This document shows positions 55,117 through 64,000 of a DNA stretch of 64,000 nucleotides, in pieces; the first letter of the stretch is position 1, and each line of letters begins with the position of its first letter. The notes below the pieces were generated by a model. The model made no database searches. It saw only the letters and a program-made list of their open reading frames with translations, and was not told the origin of the DNA. The position numbers were made by a program, and so were the translations under genes. The stretch is from the NCBI GenBank assembly GCA_947456305.1, contig CANGPN010000001.1, forward strand, positions 124,001-188,000. The letters run 5' to 3'. Source of the stretch: Comamonadaceae bacterium. GTDB taxonomy: Bacteria > Pseudomonadota > Gammaproteobacteria > Burkholderiales > Burkholderiaceae_C.

Positions 55117-55749
55117 ATGTTGAAACTTATCAGCGCCACGCCCAGCCCTTATGCCCGCAAGGTACGCATTGCCTTGGCCGAAAAAAACATTCCGTTTGAG
55201 TTGATCACTGAAGTGCCTTGGAACCAAGGCGCGATCACGCCGCAGCACAACCCTCTGGCCAAGTTACCCGTGTTGTTGCTGGAGGACGGCGGCAGCGTGT
55301 ACGACTCGCGTTTTATTCTGGAATATCTGGAGTTGGTCTATCCGCAGACCCCGCTGTTGCCGGCCGATGTGCCGGGCAGGTTGGCCGCCAAACAGTTGGA
55401 GGTATTGGCTGATGGTGTGTGCGACGCGGTGGTGCTGGTGTTTTTTGAGCGCATGCGTGGCGAAAGCGCGAGTGCCGAATGGACTGCACGTCAAATGCAC
55501 AAGATAGAGGCCGGTGTGGCCGAATTGGCGCGATTGATAGGCGAGCGTCCGTTTGCTGTCAGCGACAAGTTCAGTGTGGGCGATATCGCCGCCGGTGCCG
55601 CCTTGGGTTATTTGAAGGTGCGATTTCAGGAATTTGATTGGCAAACTCTGCACCCGTTACTGGCCGCCTATGCGGCTGCTTTGGAGCAGCGGCCCTCGTT
55701 TGCCAACAGCATGCCTTACCCGCAAACCATTACCAACAAGGTGGTGTAG
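55117..55749 (+). CDS. Glutathione S-transferase family protein
   Basis: 210 residues from ATG 55117, preceded by GAAAGAAA; the ATG at 55102 lies inside that site. N-terminal thioredoxin-like domain with SPYARKVRIALAEKNIPFEL (about 8-27), cis-Pro in KLPVLLLEDG and GSVYDSRFILEYLE (glutathione gamma-Glu contact). C-terminal helical domain with DKFSVGDIAAGAAL. Divergent from chrA. Reaction unknown. Confidence 0.9.
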   Translation: MLKLISATPSPYARKVRIALAEKNIPFELITEVPWNQGAITPQHNPLAKLPVLLLEDGGSVYDSRFILEYLELVYPQTPLLPADVPGRLAAKQLEVLADGVCDAVVLVFFERMRGESASAEWTARQMHKIEAGVAELARLIGERPFAVSDKFSVGDIAAGAALGYLKVRFQEFDWQTLHPLLAAYAAALEQRPSFANSMPYPQTITNKVV

Positions 55750-55770
55750 CACCCGGCGGCGAAGGTTGTT

Positions 55771-57309
55771 TCAGTTATGCGTGACAAGCAAGCCGGTGGA
55801 GTTTCTTGGGACCTGTGCCTGGCTCACTGCGCGTAGTGCGCATAGTGCGCGTATCTGACACACAGGCAGGCTTGCACGCTTATTGGTGTCTTTAAAGTTG
55901 CTGACAGCCGCAGTGAGTTTGGTGTTTTCATCAGGTGCAGTGGTACTCAAGTTGAGTGCCGGGCTGGCGTTCGAGCTCAGGCTCACCGTACCGGTGGCCA
56001 AATCATTACCTAATGCTTTGACAATGGTTTTTAGCGTGTTGGCATTGATACCGCTGTTAATCAAATTGACCGAGGCTTGGTTGACATAGTTGATGGCGTT
56101 GGTATTTTGCTGTGGTGCTGTCAACGCAGGTGCCAGCAAATTAGCCAGATCGGCTGTGGATTGGTCGCTCACGTTTTTGATTTGCGATAACAGGGCCAGT
56201 GCAATGCCGTAAGTATTTGCATTGTTCAGATTGCTGCTGCCATCTGCATTTACAGTGGGTATGACAGGGCTGTCAATCAAGCTGGTGCTACCCAGGAATT
56301 TTTGAGCTACTTTTTGATTGGCATCGTTGATCTCAACAACCCCGGGGACGGTTGCGTGACTGTCTGTGGTTGTCGCCCCGGCCCGAACAGCAGCGAGGTT
56401 GGTCAATTCCGTGATGTTGGCTGTGACTGGTTGAGTGTTGATTTCCTGAAAATTGAGAACGGCCAGCAATGTACTGAAATTTATAGGTTTTTGAGTGGCT
56501 TCGTCCAAGTACTGTGCTGTCAAGTCACTTTTAGTTTGAAAAACTTTCAGCAGTAATGCGCCTTGGTAGTTAGGCCTGTTCAATTTCAGCTCGTAGCTGT
56601 CGTCAGTTTTGACATCGGTCACCCCCAAGCTTTCACCGTTGGCATCAAATGCCTGTAAGCTCAGACCGGATACTTTGACGCCTGCCGCCAACTGCTCAAT
56701 CACCGGACCTGCAAACACTGAACCTATCAATTTAGGTAGCAAATTCACCGATGTACCGTGGGTAATACTGGCCTGAATAACAGTGACACCTATTGCGCCG
56801 GTGGCAGCTATGGCGCCACCTGTGGTCAATCCGCTGATTCCTGCCAAACCCGCGAGAGGCACCACGGACACGGCGTTAGGGTTGAGACAGGTTTGTACCG
56901 GCATGCCCGGTTGCCACAACACATACATTTCAGGCAGGTTTATGCCTTCAGACGGGCCGATCAGGCCGCTGACGCAGGAGACTTCTCCGGCGTCCACCAT
57001 GTATAGCGGTTCTTGATCGGCTTTGGATGAGGCGATGTTCTGGAACGAATAAAAATCTTGCAACTCCACAACAATGACATCACCTACGTACACTTTCAAA
57101 TCGTTGTGATCGCGTATCAGTTTTTGGGCTTTCAGAACTTGTCCGGTCTGCTCATCAACCAGCCGGTATAAATGCTTGTTTTGTGCGGGAATGACGAGTT
57201 TTTTGTAAGGCTTGTCGGTATCGATGACGCCCAGGTCTTTGTGTGACATGGGTAACCCGGCTGTTGCCTGAGGTAAGTAAGCAATTGATTTCAGAATCAG
57301 CTTAGCCAC
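55771..57309 (-). CDS. Adhesin-like surface protein with BapA-prefix-like N-terminus
   Basis: 512 residues. The opening MAKLILKSIAYLPQATAGLP resembles the adhesin start at 37085 (both M-x-x-LILK-x-I). Residues about 60-110 (VGDVIVVELQDFYSFQNI) resemble the BapA-type prefix of type I-secreted adhesins. A Gly/Ala membrane-like stretch (about 150-180, TTGGAIAATGAIG) follows, then a Thr/Asn/Ala-rich region. The last about 35 residues are encoded by a 9-bp tandem repeat (TGCGCRTAG, three units, 55828-55854) and lack any RTX or secretion signal, so the 3' end may be truncated or frameshifted. No homologue is firmly recognised. Confidence 0.6.
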   Translation of the reverse strand: MAKLILKSIAYLPQATAGLPMSHKDLGVIDTDKPYKKLVIPAQNKHLYRLVDEQTGQVLKAQKLIRDHNDLKVYVGDVIVVELQDFYSFQNIASSKADQEPLYMVDAGEVSCVSGLIGPSEGINLPEMYVLWQPGMPVQTCLNPNAVSVVPLAGLAGISGLTTGGAIAATGAIGVTVIQASITHGTSVNLLPKLIGSVFAGPVIEQLAAGVKVSGLSLQAFDANGESLGVTDVKTDDSYELKLNRPNYQGALLLKVFQTKSDLTAQYLDEATQKPINFSTLLAVLNFQEINTQPVTANITELTNLAAVRAGATTTDSHATVPGVVEINDANQKVAQKFLGSTSLIDSPVIPTVNADGSSNLNNANTYGIALALLSQIKNVSDQSTADLANLLAPALTAPQQNTNAINYVNQASVNLINSGINANTLKTIVKALGNDLATGTVSLSSNASPALNLSTTAPDENTKLTAAVSNFKDTNKRASLPVCQIRALCALRAVSQAQVPRNSTGLLVTHN

Positions 57310-57551
57310 GGTACTGGTCCTTGTTTAAGATTTGAAAAATATATCAAAAAATATCAAATATTTATTTGAATTATATTTACAAAGTATCTATTTATGGTTG
57401 ATTGAGTATTAAATGCCTTTAATTGACAGAGCGAATTGACTGGCTTGCAACAAGTCAATCAGGATAAAAGACGGATCATTGGCTTGTTTGATAATCCCTA
57501 GGCTATTCCGGTCCCCGGCCTGTTCTGCACAACCCCCATTTGGAGATTTCC
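57310..57551. other. AT-rich upstream region between divergent genes
   Basis: 57320-57410 is strongly AT-rich (AAAATATATCAAAAAATATC-type runs) and precedes the adhesin-like gene on the minus strand. A GGAGA ribosome-binding site for the thiolase gene is at the right end. No gene or hairpin of note was seen. Confidence 0.45.
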
Positions 57552-58757
57552 ATGACCCACGCCATGATTTATGACGCGGTGCGCACGCCGCGCGGCAAAG
57601 GCAAAAAAGACGGCAGCCTGCACCCCATCAAACCGGTGGATTTGCTTGGGGGTTTGCTCAATCAACTGCAACAGCGCCACGACTTTGATCCGGTCGAGGT
57701 GGACGATGTGGTCATGGGTTGTGTGAGCCCGGTGGGTGAACAAGGCTCTGTGCTGCCGAAAACCGCTTTGCTCAAAGCCGGTTGGGACGTGCGGGTCAGC
57801 GGTGTGCAAATCAACCGCTTTTGCGCCTCCGGCCTGGAGGCAGTCAATATGGGAGCACAAAAAATCGCCAGCGGCTGGGAAGACCTGGTGGTCTGCGGCG
57901 GTGTGGAAAGCATGTCGCGCGTTCCCATGGGCTCGGATGGCGGTGCCTGGTCGCAGGACCCGGCGACCAATGCCACCATCGGTTTCACGCCGCAAGGCAT
58001 AGGCGCAGACTTGATCGCCACATTGGCTGGTTGGAGCCGCGAAGACGTGGACCAGTTTGCACTCACCTCACAACAACGTGCGGCAGCGGCGCAAGCTGAA
58101 GGTCGCTTCGATCGCTCGGTATTGCCGGTCATCGATGAAATCGGTTTGCCGGTGTTAGAGCGCGATGAATTCATCAAACCGCGCACCACGCTTGAAGGCT
58201 TGGGCTCATTGAAAGCCAGTTTTGCAGACATGGGCAAGATGGGGTTTGATGCTGTGGCGCTTGCGCGTTACCCGCAGGTTGAACGTATCGAGCATGTGCA
58301 CACCGCTGGCAATTCGTCGGGCATCGTCGACGGCGCAGCAGCTGTGTTGATCGGCAGCGAAGCCAAAGGCAAAGCTTTGGGATTGACACCACGCGGGCGC
58401 ATTGTGGCCACTGCTTTGTCGGGCGCGGACCCGACCATCATGCTCACCGGCCCTATGCCGGCGGCACGCAAAGCCTTGGCCAAAGCCGGATTGACGGTGG
58501 ATGACATTGATCTTTTCGAAGTGAATGAAGCCTTTGCGGCTGTGCCTATGCGCTTCATGCGGGAGATGCATGTGCCGCACGAGAAAGTCAATGTGAACGG
58601 CGGCGCGATTGCGCTGGGTCACCCGCTGGGCGCCACCGGGGCCATGCTGGTCGGCACCTTGCTTGATGAGCTTGAGCGCCGCCAACTCAAACGCGGTTTG
58701 ATCACTTTGTGTGTCGGCGGCGGCATGGGCATTGCCACCATCATTGAGCGGGTGTGA
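57552..58757 (+). CDS. Acetyl-CoA C-acyltransferase (thiolase)
   Basis: 401 residues from ATG 57552 with GGAGA upstream. Thiolytic step of fatty-acid beta-oxidation. Nucleophile Cys in [11 protein letters not shown] (about 90), His in [15 protein letters not shown] (about 353), and second Cys in TLCVGGGMG (about 383). The stop overlaps the region of the next gene's start, and the two form a FadAB-like pair. Confidence 0.93.
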   Translation: MTHAMIYDAVRTPRGKGKKDGSLHPIKPVDLLGGLLNQLQQRHDFDPVEVDDVVMGCVSPVGEQGSVLPKTALLKAGWDVRVSGVQINRFCASGLEAVNMGAQKIASGWEDLVVCGGVESMSRVPMGSDGGAWSQDPATNATIGFTPQGIGADLIATLAGWSREDVDQFALTSQQRAAAAQAEGRFDRSVLPVIDEIGLPVLERDEFIKPRTTLEGLGSLKASFADMGKMGFDAVALARYPQVERIEHVHTAGNSSGIVDGAAAVLIGSEAKGKALGLTPRGRIVATALSGADPTIMLTGPMPAARKALAKAGLTVDDIDLFEVNEAFAAVPMRFMREMHVPHEKVNVNGGAIALGHPLGATGAMLVGTLLDELERRQLKRGLITLCVGGGMGIATIIERV

Positions 58758-58759
58758 AT

Positions 58760-60916
58760 ATGACTTTTTCTACGTTGCGTTACCAATTGGCCGATGACGG
58801 CATCGTCACCGTGTGTTTTGATGAGCCGGGTTCACCAGTCAACACCATGAAACCCGAGTGGTATGCCGATATGGTGGCCTTGGCTGACCAATTGCATCAG
58901 GACGCACACAAGCTGCATGGCGTGTTGTTCACCTCGGCGAAAAAAACGTTTTTCGCTGGCGCAGATTTGAAAGGCGTGTTGACGCTTCAAGCCTCGGACG
59001 CCAAAACTACTTTCGAATCCATGGAGGCTTTGAAACGCGCGTTCAGGCGGATTGAAACCTTGGGCAAACCCGTGGTCGCGGTGATTGAAGGCGCGGCCTT
59101 AGGCGGCGGTTGGGAATTGGCGCTGGTAGCGCACGCACGCTTTGTGTTGAACAACCCAAAAATTTCTTTGGGGTTGCCCGAGGTGTCGCTGGGTTTGATC
59201 CCCGGTGCCACAGGCATCACCAAAATGACCCGCTTGCTCGGGCTGATGGCAGCGCAGCCGTATCTGATGGAAGGCAAGTTGTTTGGGCCGCGCAATGCCA
59301 TGGAACTCGGCCTGGTGCACGGTGTGGCTGACAGCTCGGAACAATTGCACGCCATGGCGCGTGAATACATTGCCGCGCATCCGCAGTCTGCCCAAGCCTG
59401 GGATGTGAAGGGCTACAAAATGCCCGGCGGCAATGTGAACAGCCCGGCGTTGGCCATGGGCCTGGCCGTGGCTCCGGCCATGTTGTTCAACAAAGGGCAT
59501 GGTTTGTACCCGGCGGCGCAGGCCATATTGGAAGCCATGGTCGAAGGCGCGCAGGTGGATTACGACACGGCTACACGCATCGAAACCCGCAAACTGGTTC
59601 GCATCATGTATGGTCAAACCACCAAGAACATGATCACCGCTTTCTTTTTCAACATGACGGCGATTCGCTCGGGCAAATCCCGCCCCGGCAATGCACCGGT
59701 GTGGAAACCTGCGAAGGTAGGTATTTTGGGCGCAGGCATGATGGGCGCGGGCATTGCGTATGCCAATGCCTCACGCGGCATTGCCTGTGTGTTGAAAGAT
59801 GTGAGTCTGGAGAAGGCGCAAAAAGGCCGCGACTACACGCACAAGCTCACATCAAAACAAGTTGACAGCGGACGCATGGATGCCGCCAAGCAACTCAAAA
59901 CCATGTCGTTGATTCAGGCGACGGACAAGACGGCGGATTTGCAAGGCTGCGATTTGATCATTGAGGCGGTGTTTGAAAACCGCGCCTTGAAAGCGCAAGT
60001 GACCCAAGAGGCCGAGGCCATGCTGGCAGCAGACGGCGTGTTTGCATCCAATACATCGACCTTGCCGATCAGCGGTTTGGCCAAGGCGAGCGCAAGGCCG
60101 GCGCATTTTGTCGGACTGCATTTTTTCTCGCCGGTGGACAAGATGAAACTGGTGGAAATCATTCGCGGCGAGCAAACCAGCGACGAAACCCTGGCGCGTG
60201 CTTACGACTATGTGCTGGCCATCGGCAAAACGCCAATCGTGGTGAACGACTCACGCGGCTTTTTCACCAGCCGGGTCTTCGGCACTTATGTGATGGAAGG
60301 TGCGGCCATGTTGGCTGAAGGCATTCCCGCGCCATTGATTGAACATGCGGCGGTCATGGCCGGTATGCCGGTCGGGCCGCTGGAAGTATTGGATGCCACG
60401 GCCTTGTCTTTGTCGGTGCATGTGCTGGACCAGACGCGTGCAGACTATGCGGCTGAGGGCCGCAGTTACACCGCCACCAGCGGCGAGTTGCTGGTCGAGC
60501 GCATGGTCAAAGAATTCAACCGCCACGGCAGAGCCGCCGGTGCCGGTTATTACGACTACCCGGCGGATGGCCCCAAGCGTTTGTGGCCGGGTTTGAAAAC
60601 GCATTTCGAACAACCGTTCGACGCTGATCCACTGAAAGCGCAAGATGACATCAAACAGCGTTTGCTGTATCGCCAGGCAGTGGAGACAGCGCGGTGTTTG
60701 CAAGAGCGTGTATTGACCTCCAGCCACGATGCCAACATCGGGTCCATCTTCGGCATCGGTTTTCCGGCATGGACCGGCGGCGCATTGCAGTTTGTGTATT
60801 CCGAAGGCTTGGACCACTTCATCACCAACTGCGCGGCGCTGGCTGCCAAGCACGGCCCGGGATTTGAACTGTCCCCCGAAGTGATTGACACCTTGCGCGA
60901 CTATCAATCTGTTTAA
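58760..60916 (+). CDS. fadB: Multifunctional 3-hydroxyacyl-CoA dehydrogenase/enoyl-CoA hydratase (FadB-like)
   Basis: 718 residues; a GTG two codons upstream is an alternative start. The N-terminal crotonase domain has [13 protein letters not shown] (about 61-73, first oxyanion residue) and [19 protein letters not shown] (about 112-130). Middle NAD-binding domain: [20 protein letters not shown] (about 317-336). Dehydrogenase motif [20 protein letters not shown] (about 450-469). The C-terminal domain follows. Couples hydration and oxidation in beta-oxidation with the upstream thiolase. A copy of the GGAACCTGACCCC repeat begins 6 bp after its stop. Confidence 0.93.
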   Translation: MTFSTLRYQLADDGIVTVCFDEPGSPVNTMKPEWYADMVALADQLHQDAHKLHGVLFTSAKKTFFAGADLKGVLTLQASDAKTTFESMEALKRAFRRIETLGKPVVAVIEGAALGGGWELALVAHARFVLNNPKISLGLPEVSLGLIPGATGITKMTRLLGLMAAQPYLMEGKLFGPRNAMELGLVHGVADSSEQLHAMAREYIAAHPQSAQAWDVKGYKMPGGNVNSPALAMGLAVAPAMLFNKGHGLYPAAQAILEAMVEGAQVDYDTATRIETRKLVRIMYGQTTKNMITAFFFNMTAIRSGKSRPGNAPVWKPAKVGILGAGMMGAGIAYANASRGIACVLKDVSLEKAQKGRDYTHKLTSKQVDSGRMDAAKQLKTMSLIQATDKTADLQGCDLIIEAVFENRALKAQVTQEAEAMLAADGVFASNTSTLPISGLAKASARPAHFVGLHFFSPVDKMKLVEIIRGEQTSDETLARAYDYVLAIGKTPIVVNDSRGFFTSRVFGTYVMEGAAMLAEGIPAPLIEHAAVMAGMPVGPLEVLDATALSLSVHVLDQTRADYAAEGRSYTATSGELLVERMVKEFNRHGRAAGAGYYDYPADGPKRLWPGLKTHFEQPFDADPLKAQDDIKQRLLYRQAVETARCLQERVLTSSHDANIGSIFGIGFPAWTGGALQFVYSEGLDHFITNCAALAAKHGPGFELSPEVIDTLRDYQSV

Positions 60917-60921
60917 TTGGT

Positions 60922-60943
60922 TAATTGGGGTCAGGTTCCAATT
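60922..60943 (-). repeat. GGAACCTGACCCC-family repeat, reverse copy
   Basis: AATTGGGGTCAGGTTCCAATT, 6 bp after the fadB stop and immediately before structured-element copy 3. Preceded by TTAATTGGTTAATT, echoing the CCAATTAA array at 51771. Confidence 0.85.
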
Positions 60944-60949
60944 GTTTTA

Positions 60950-61268
60950 GTGAAGTATTCACGCCACGGCGGCTCGGTCGCCGCTCTCCACGGCAAAGCC
61001 GTGACGTTCGCGTCGGCCCGCCCGCCATGTCGTTTGTCCACTCGATGTTTTCTCCGACTGCATTTCTGCTGCTCGAAAGAAATAACAACTTCGATAAATG
61101 CAATCGTTCTAAAAGAGCTACATCACTTCAGGCCGACTCGGAGGGGGTGTTTTTTTCCAGCGAAAGCGCAGAAAAAAAGCACACCGGATGGGTCGGCCAA
61201 GCGTGTCTTCAAACTGTAGGAACGCCCACACCCATCAGATGGTTCAGCCAATGCCTGCCTTAAACCAC
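60950..61268. repeat. Structured intergenic element, copy 3
   Basis: Fills most of a 366-bp gap between convergent genes. Module A 60952-61070 has hairpin CACGGC-AAA-GCCGTG (60989-61003). Module B 61121-61212 has GGCCGAC/GTCGGCC with inner GTGTTTTTTT/AAAAAAAGCAC and the same GAAA-capped apex. A partial B tail follows at 61231-61268. A 100-codon open frame starting at 60917 runs through it but is not supported as a protein. Confidence 0.82.
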
Positions 61269-61282
61269 CCGCAGAAACAACA

Positions 61283-62551
61283 TCACTCAATCGCCTGATA
61301 CACCAACTGCTTGATCATGCGGCGGTAATACTGGCGCTGCGGCCCGGGTGTCTGCGCCATCAGCAAACCGATGACTTGTTCTTTGGGGTCGATCCAAAAA
61401 AACGTGCCGCCGGCCCCGGCCCATGCGTAATCGCCTTCAGAGCCCGGCACACTGGCCATGCCCTGGCCTTGACGCACCATGAAGCCCAGCCCGAAGGTAT
61501 AGCCTTGCACACCCATGAGCAACTCACCCGGTTGCACAGGCGTGGCCACTTTGGGGCCGAGCTGGTCCGAGGTCATCAAGGCCACAGTGGTGCGGCTCAA
61601 ATAGCGTTTGCCGTCCAGCGTGCCGCCGTTGAGCAACATCTGGCAAAAACGCAGGTAGTCGTCAGCCGTGGTGGCCAAGCCAGCGCCGCCCGAGTCATTG
61701 CCTTGTGCTTTGGTCAAGTCCAGCATGGGCGGAAACGGTTTTTTCGTCAGCGGGTCGATGGCCAATGGTTCAGCAATGCGGTGCGCTTTGTCTGCGGGCA
61801 CCACAAACGAGGTGTCTTTCATGCCCAGCGGTTTGATCAGGCGTTCTTCCAACATCACGCTCAAGGGGTTTTTCCCCACCGCTTCAAGCACCCGGCCCAG
61901 CATGTCGGTGGACAAGCTGTATTCCCAGGTGCTGCCGGGTTGCCATTGCAACGGCGCTTTGGCAAAGGCTTCCACTTGTTGTTCAGGGGTGAGAGTGATC
62001 CATTTGGCACCCACTTCATTGGAGAACAAGCCTGCGTCTATATAGGCTTGGCGGGCCACAGGCGAGCGGGTGAATTCGGCGTAGGTCAAGCCTGAGGTGT
62101 GACGAAGCAAATCTTGCACGGTGGTGCCGCGATTGGCGGGGACGGTGCCCTTGCTGGCATCGGCAAGATCAGCCAGCACGGTTTGCTTGGCCAGTTGCGG
62201 CAAGAATTTGGACACCGGGTCTGCCAGCTGCAATTGGCCTTCTTCCACCATCATCATGGCCAGCACAGACACCATGGGCTTGGTCATTGAATACGCGCGG
62301 AAGATGGCATCGTGTTTCACGCCTATGTCGTCGCTGAACACCACAGCGCCTTTGCGCATCACCATCACCACGGCCCCCGGCATTTGCTGGTTGTCGATTT
62401 CTTTTTGAACTACCGGTCTGATCCGCTGCAAGCGCTCGGCAGACATGCCCATGGAGGCGGGTGGGGCGCTGGGCAAATCTGCGAATGCCAAGGTGGCAAA
62501 CGACAACACAGCGCAAGCAATCAGGTGACGGCGATTCAAACGGAGTTTCAT
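61283..62551 (-). CDS. Serine hydrolase, class C beta-lactamase-related
   Basis: 422 residues. Signal peptide MKLRLNRRHLIACAVLSFA to about 24. Catalytic SMTK (about 91), Tyr motif WEYSLSTDMLG (about 210), C-terminal GGTFFWIDPKE block (about 379). EstB-like esterase or beta-lactamase-fold hydrolase, exported. The N-terminal RNRRH-type stretch may be a weak Tat signal. Paralogous in fold, not a close copy, of the hydrolase at 33821. Confidence 0.88.
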   Translation of the reverse strand: MKLRLNRRHLIACAVLSFATLAFADLPSAPPASMGMSAERLQRIRPVVQKEIDNQQMPGAVVMVMRKGAVVFSDDIGVKHDAIFRAYSMTKPMVSVLAMMMVEEGQLQLADPVSKFLPQLAKQTVLADLADASKGTVPANRGTTVQDLLRHTSGLTYAEFTRSPVARQAYIDAGLFSNEVGAKWITLTPEQQVEAFAKAPLQWQPGSTWEYSLSTDMLGRVLEAVGKNPLSVMLEERLIKPLGMKDTSFVVPADKAHRIAEPLAIDPLTKKPFPPMLDLTKAQGNDSGGAGLATTADDYLRFCQMLLNGGTLDGKRYLSRTTVALMTSDQLGPKVATPVQPGELLMGVQGYTFGLGFMVRQGQGMASVPGSEGDYAWAGAGGTFFWIDPKEQVIGLLMAQTPGPQRQYYRRMIKQLVYQAIE

Positions 62552-62572
62552 GGCAGACCTTTGTGAAAAAAA

Positions 62573-63505
62573 TCAATGAACGTGAACAGCTTTGCGCAGC
62601 ACATCCGCATAGCCGGGGGTAAGTTCCATGTGTGGCCCTAGGCCTTGTTCGATCAACTGCCGGTGGGCGGTTTTCAACTTCCAACAAGGAATGAAGGTAT
62701 ACAAATGGTGTTCCAGATGGTAATTCACCCAATAAGGTGCCACGAATGCGCGCTCGAACAGATTGGCAAACGTGGTGCGGGTGTTGCGCAGCCGGTTGTG
62801 TCTGTCACCGGTGACTGCATGCTCGGCGATATTGCGGATGCGGCTGAACAGTTGGTACCAAGTCAGCAAAGGCAGCAGCCACATCCACACATACAACATC
62901 GCTTGGTTCAACCACCACAGCAAAGCAAACACAAAGCAATTGCAAAGCATAAATGCTTTTTCATGACGCACCAATTTCAGCAATCGGGTCAGCAACGCGC
63001 CTTGATCGCCCATGCCAAATCGCAATTGCGCCACGCGTTGTTTCATACCCGTGATGCCCAGCATGTCGCGCAATATCTTTCTTTGCAAACTGCGGGCTGA
63101 GACAGGGAAGGGTGCAGACAGCACCAGGTCCGGGTCTTGGTCTTGCTGGGTATGTCGATGGTGACTCAGGTGATAAGGCCGGTAGTCGTACAAATGCGCG
63201 CCGACTGCGCCGCCACACAACCAATGGCCCGAAAAATCATTCCATGCGGTGTGCCGCATCAACACCCGGTGCGCGGCATCGTGCATCAATATGCTTAATC
63301 CCAGTTGCCGCCCGCCAATCAAGGCGCTGCAAACCACAAACGTGAACGGGTTGGGCCAAATCGCAAACACCGCCATGCACAACGCAATCACCACCCATGC
63401 GTGCAATACCAGCAAACTGCCAAACACATCAGAGCGGGCACGCAACAACGCGTTCTCCTCATTACTGAGCAAGGGCTGCGCTGGTGTGTCGACTGCGTTA
63501 GACAT
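62573..63505 (-). CDS. Fatty acid desaturase family protein
   Basis: 310 residues, membrane-bound di-iron enzyme. His boxes: HDAAHRVLM (about 74), HLSHHRHTQQDQDPD (about 112-126) and HLEHHLYTFIPCWKL (about 262-276). Four membrane helices. Introduces a double bond or hydroxyl into acyl chains or carotenoids; substrate unknown. Lies 9 bp downstream of the nitronate monooxygenase gene. Confidence 0.9.
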   Translation of the reverse strand: MSNAVDTPAQPLLSNEENALLRARSDVFGSLLVLHAWVVIALCMAVFAIWPNPFTFVVCSALIGGRQLGLSILMHDAAHRVLMRHTAWNDFSGHWLCGGAVGAHLYDYRPYHLSHHRHTQQDQDPDLVLSAPFPVSARSLQRKILRDMLGITGMKQRVAQLRFGMGDQGALLTRLLKLVRHEKAFMLCNCFVFALLWWLNQAMLYVWMWLLPLLTWYQLFSRIRNIAEHAVTGDRHNRLRNTRTTFANLFERAFVAPYWVNYHLEHHLYTFIPCWKLKTAHRQLIEQGLGPHMELTPGYADVLRKAVHVH

Positions 63506-63514
63506 GGTTGAAGC

Positions 63515-64000
63515 TTAAAAAGACTGGGACAAACCGCCCATGCGTTTGGCAATCGCATGAAACTCAGCCACCGTGTCTTCAATGATGGATGCAACGCTTT
63601 TTACCCCGTGAATCAAACCGGCTGATTGGCCAGCCAATGCGGGCGCAGCGTTCATATTGCCGCCGAAATACACCTCTTGTATGCCGGTGAACGCGTCCGG
63701 CCCCATCAAGCCTGCTTCGTGAATTTTGGCGGTGAAATCGGCTTTCAAAGCGCGAATGCAAGGCGAGGATTTGGTATTCAACATATAGGTGCCCGTGGCC
63801 GCTGCATCGATGATGGCTTGTTTGTAATTGGCATGCACCGGGCTCTCAAGACTGGCCACAAAGCGCGTGCCCATTTGTATGGCTTCCGCGCCAAGCGCGA
63901 ACGCCGCTGCCATGCCTCTGCCGTCGACAATGCCACCGGCCGCGATCATGGGTATGTCTGTTTTTTCACGTATGGCTTGCAGCAAGACCAGCGTGCTCAC
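63515..64000 (-). CDS. Nitronate monooxygenase (2-nitropropane dioxygenase family), C-terminal part
   Basis: 161 residues visible; the N-terminal half lies beyond the window. FMN-dependent TIM-barrel: IPMIAAGGIVDGRGMAAAFALGAEAIQMGTRFVAS (about 16-50 of the visible part) is the phosphate-binding region. The tail PALAGQSAGLIHGVKSVASIIEDTVAE is typical. Oxidises alkyl nitronates or acts as an enoyl-reductase-like flavoprotein. Confidence 0.88.
   Translation of the reverse strand: MSTLVLLQAIREKTDIPMIAAGGIVDGRGMAAAFALGAEAIQMGTRFVASLESPVHANYKQAIIDAAATGTYMLNTKSSPCIRALKADFTAKIHEAGLMGPDAFTGIQEVYFGGNMNAAPALAGQSAGLIHGVKSVASIIEDTVAEFHAIAKRMGGLSQSF

Noticed and set aside
60917-61219. 100-codon open frame after fadB on the plus strand
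   Set aside because: It runs through the GGAACCTGACCCC repeat and both modules of structured-element copy 3. The same kind of frame appears wherever the element occurs, so it reflects the repeat rather than a protein.

Overview
The window looks like chromosome of a Comamonadaceae/Burkholderiales-type betaproteobacterium. Pointers are a sigma-70 with a Lys-Pro-Ala-rich N-terminal extension, EF-P with Arg32 next to the rhamnosyltransferase gene earP, a PHB phasin, a long IorA/IorB pair and a FhaC-type outer-membrane barrel. An isolated bchC-like gene at 47.8 kb hints at a phototrophic relative or ancestor. This placement is inferred from gene content; no 16S or other rRNA is present.

Layout. 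0-10.8 kb (+): end of a cyclase gene, a complete peptide/nickel-type ABC transporter (binding protein, two permeases, two ATPases), iorA-iorB (2-oxoacid:acceptor oxidoreductase) and a dienelactone hydrolase with an NTF2-like tail, probably one uptake and catabolic unit. 10.9-17.9 kb (-): rpoD, dnaG, ggt and an SDR dehydrogenase. 18-19.7 kb: patatin-like lipoprotein and phasin. 19.9-23.6 kb (-): a 1240-residue secreted protein joining a filamentous-haemagglutinin TPS domain to a FhaC/ShlB-type beta-barrel in one chain. 23.8-31.9 kb (+): HDAC-like, thioesterase, nitroreductase, pncB, antiporter, 2-hydroxyacid dehydrogenase, rmuC and MFS, many joined by ATGA overlaps. 31.9-33.7 kb (-): efp and earP. 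33.8-36.7 kb (+): serine hydrolase, DUF1330 and aminotransferase.

36.7-43.4 kb is the accessory stretch. It holds a type I-secreted RTX adhesin gene whose middle about 1.5 kb lies in inverted orientation. Next come two toxin-antitoxin pairs (FitAB-like and HipBA) enclosed by 27-bp near-identical direct repeats, with a second copy of the tail of the neighbouring DUF1501 gene between them. 43.4-52.6 kb is mostly housekeeping or metabolic: DUF1501/DUF1800, DUF423, a hydrolase, bchC-like, cupin, ppk2, a K+ channel and a hydratase.

52.6-61.3 kb carries three copies of a structured intergenic element (two hairpin modules with compensatory changes between copies), together with HPP, chrA, GST, an adhesin-like protein, and a thiolase plus FadB-like beta-oxidation pair. 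61.3-64 kb (-): serine hydrolase, fatty-acid desaturase and a partial nitronate monooxygenase.

Most noteworthy: the single-chain two-partner-secretion fusion, the covarying structured repeat family, the inverted adhesin segment, the repeat-bounded toxin-antitoxin island, and the orphan bchC. No tRNA, rRNA, CRISPR or recognisable insertion sequence was found by eye.
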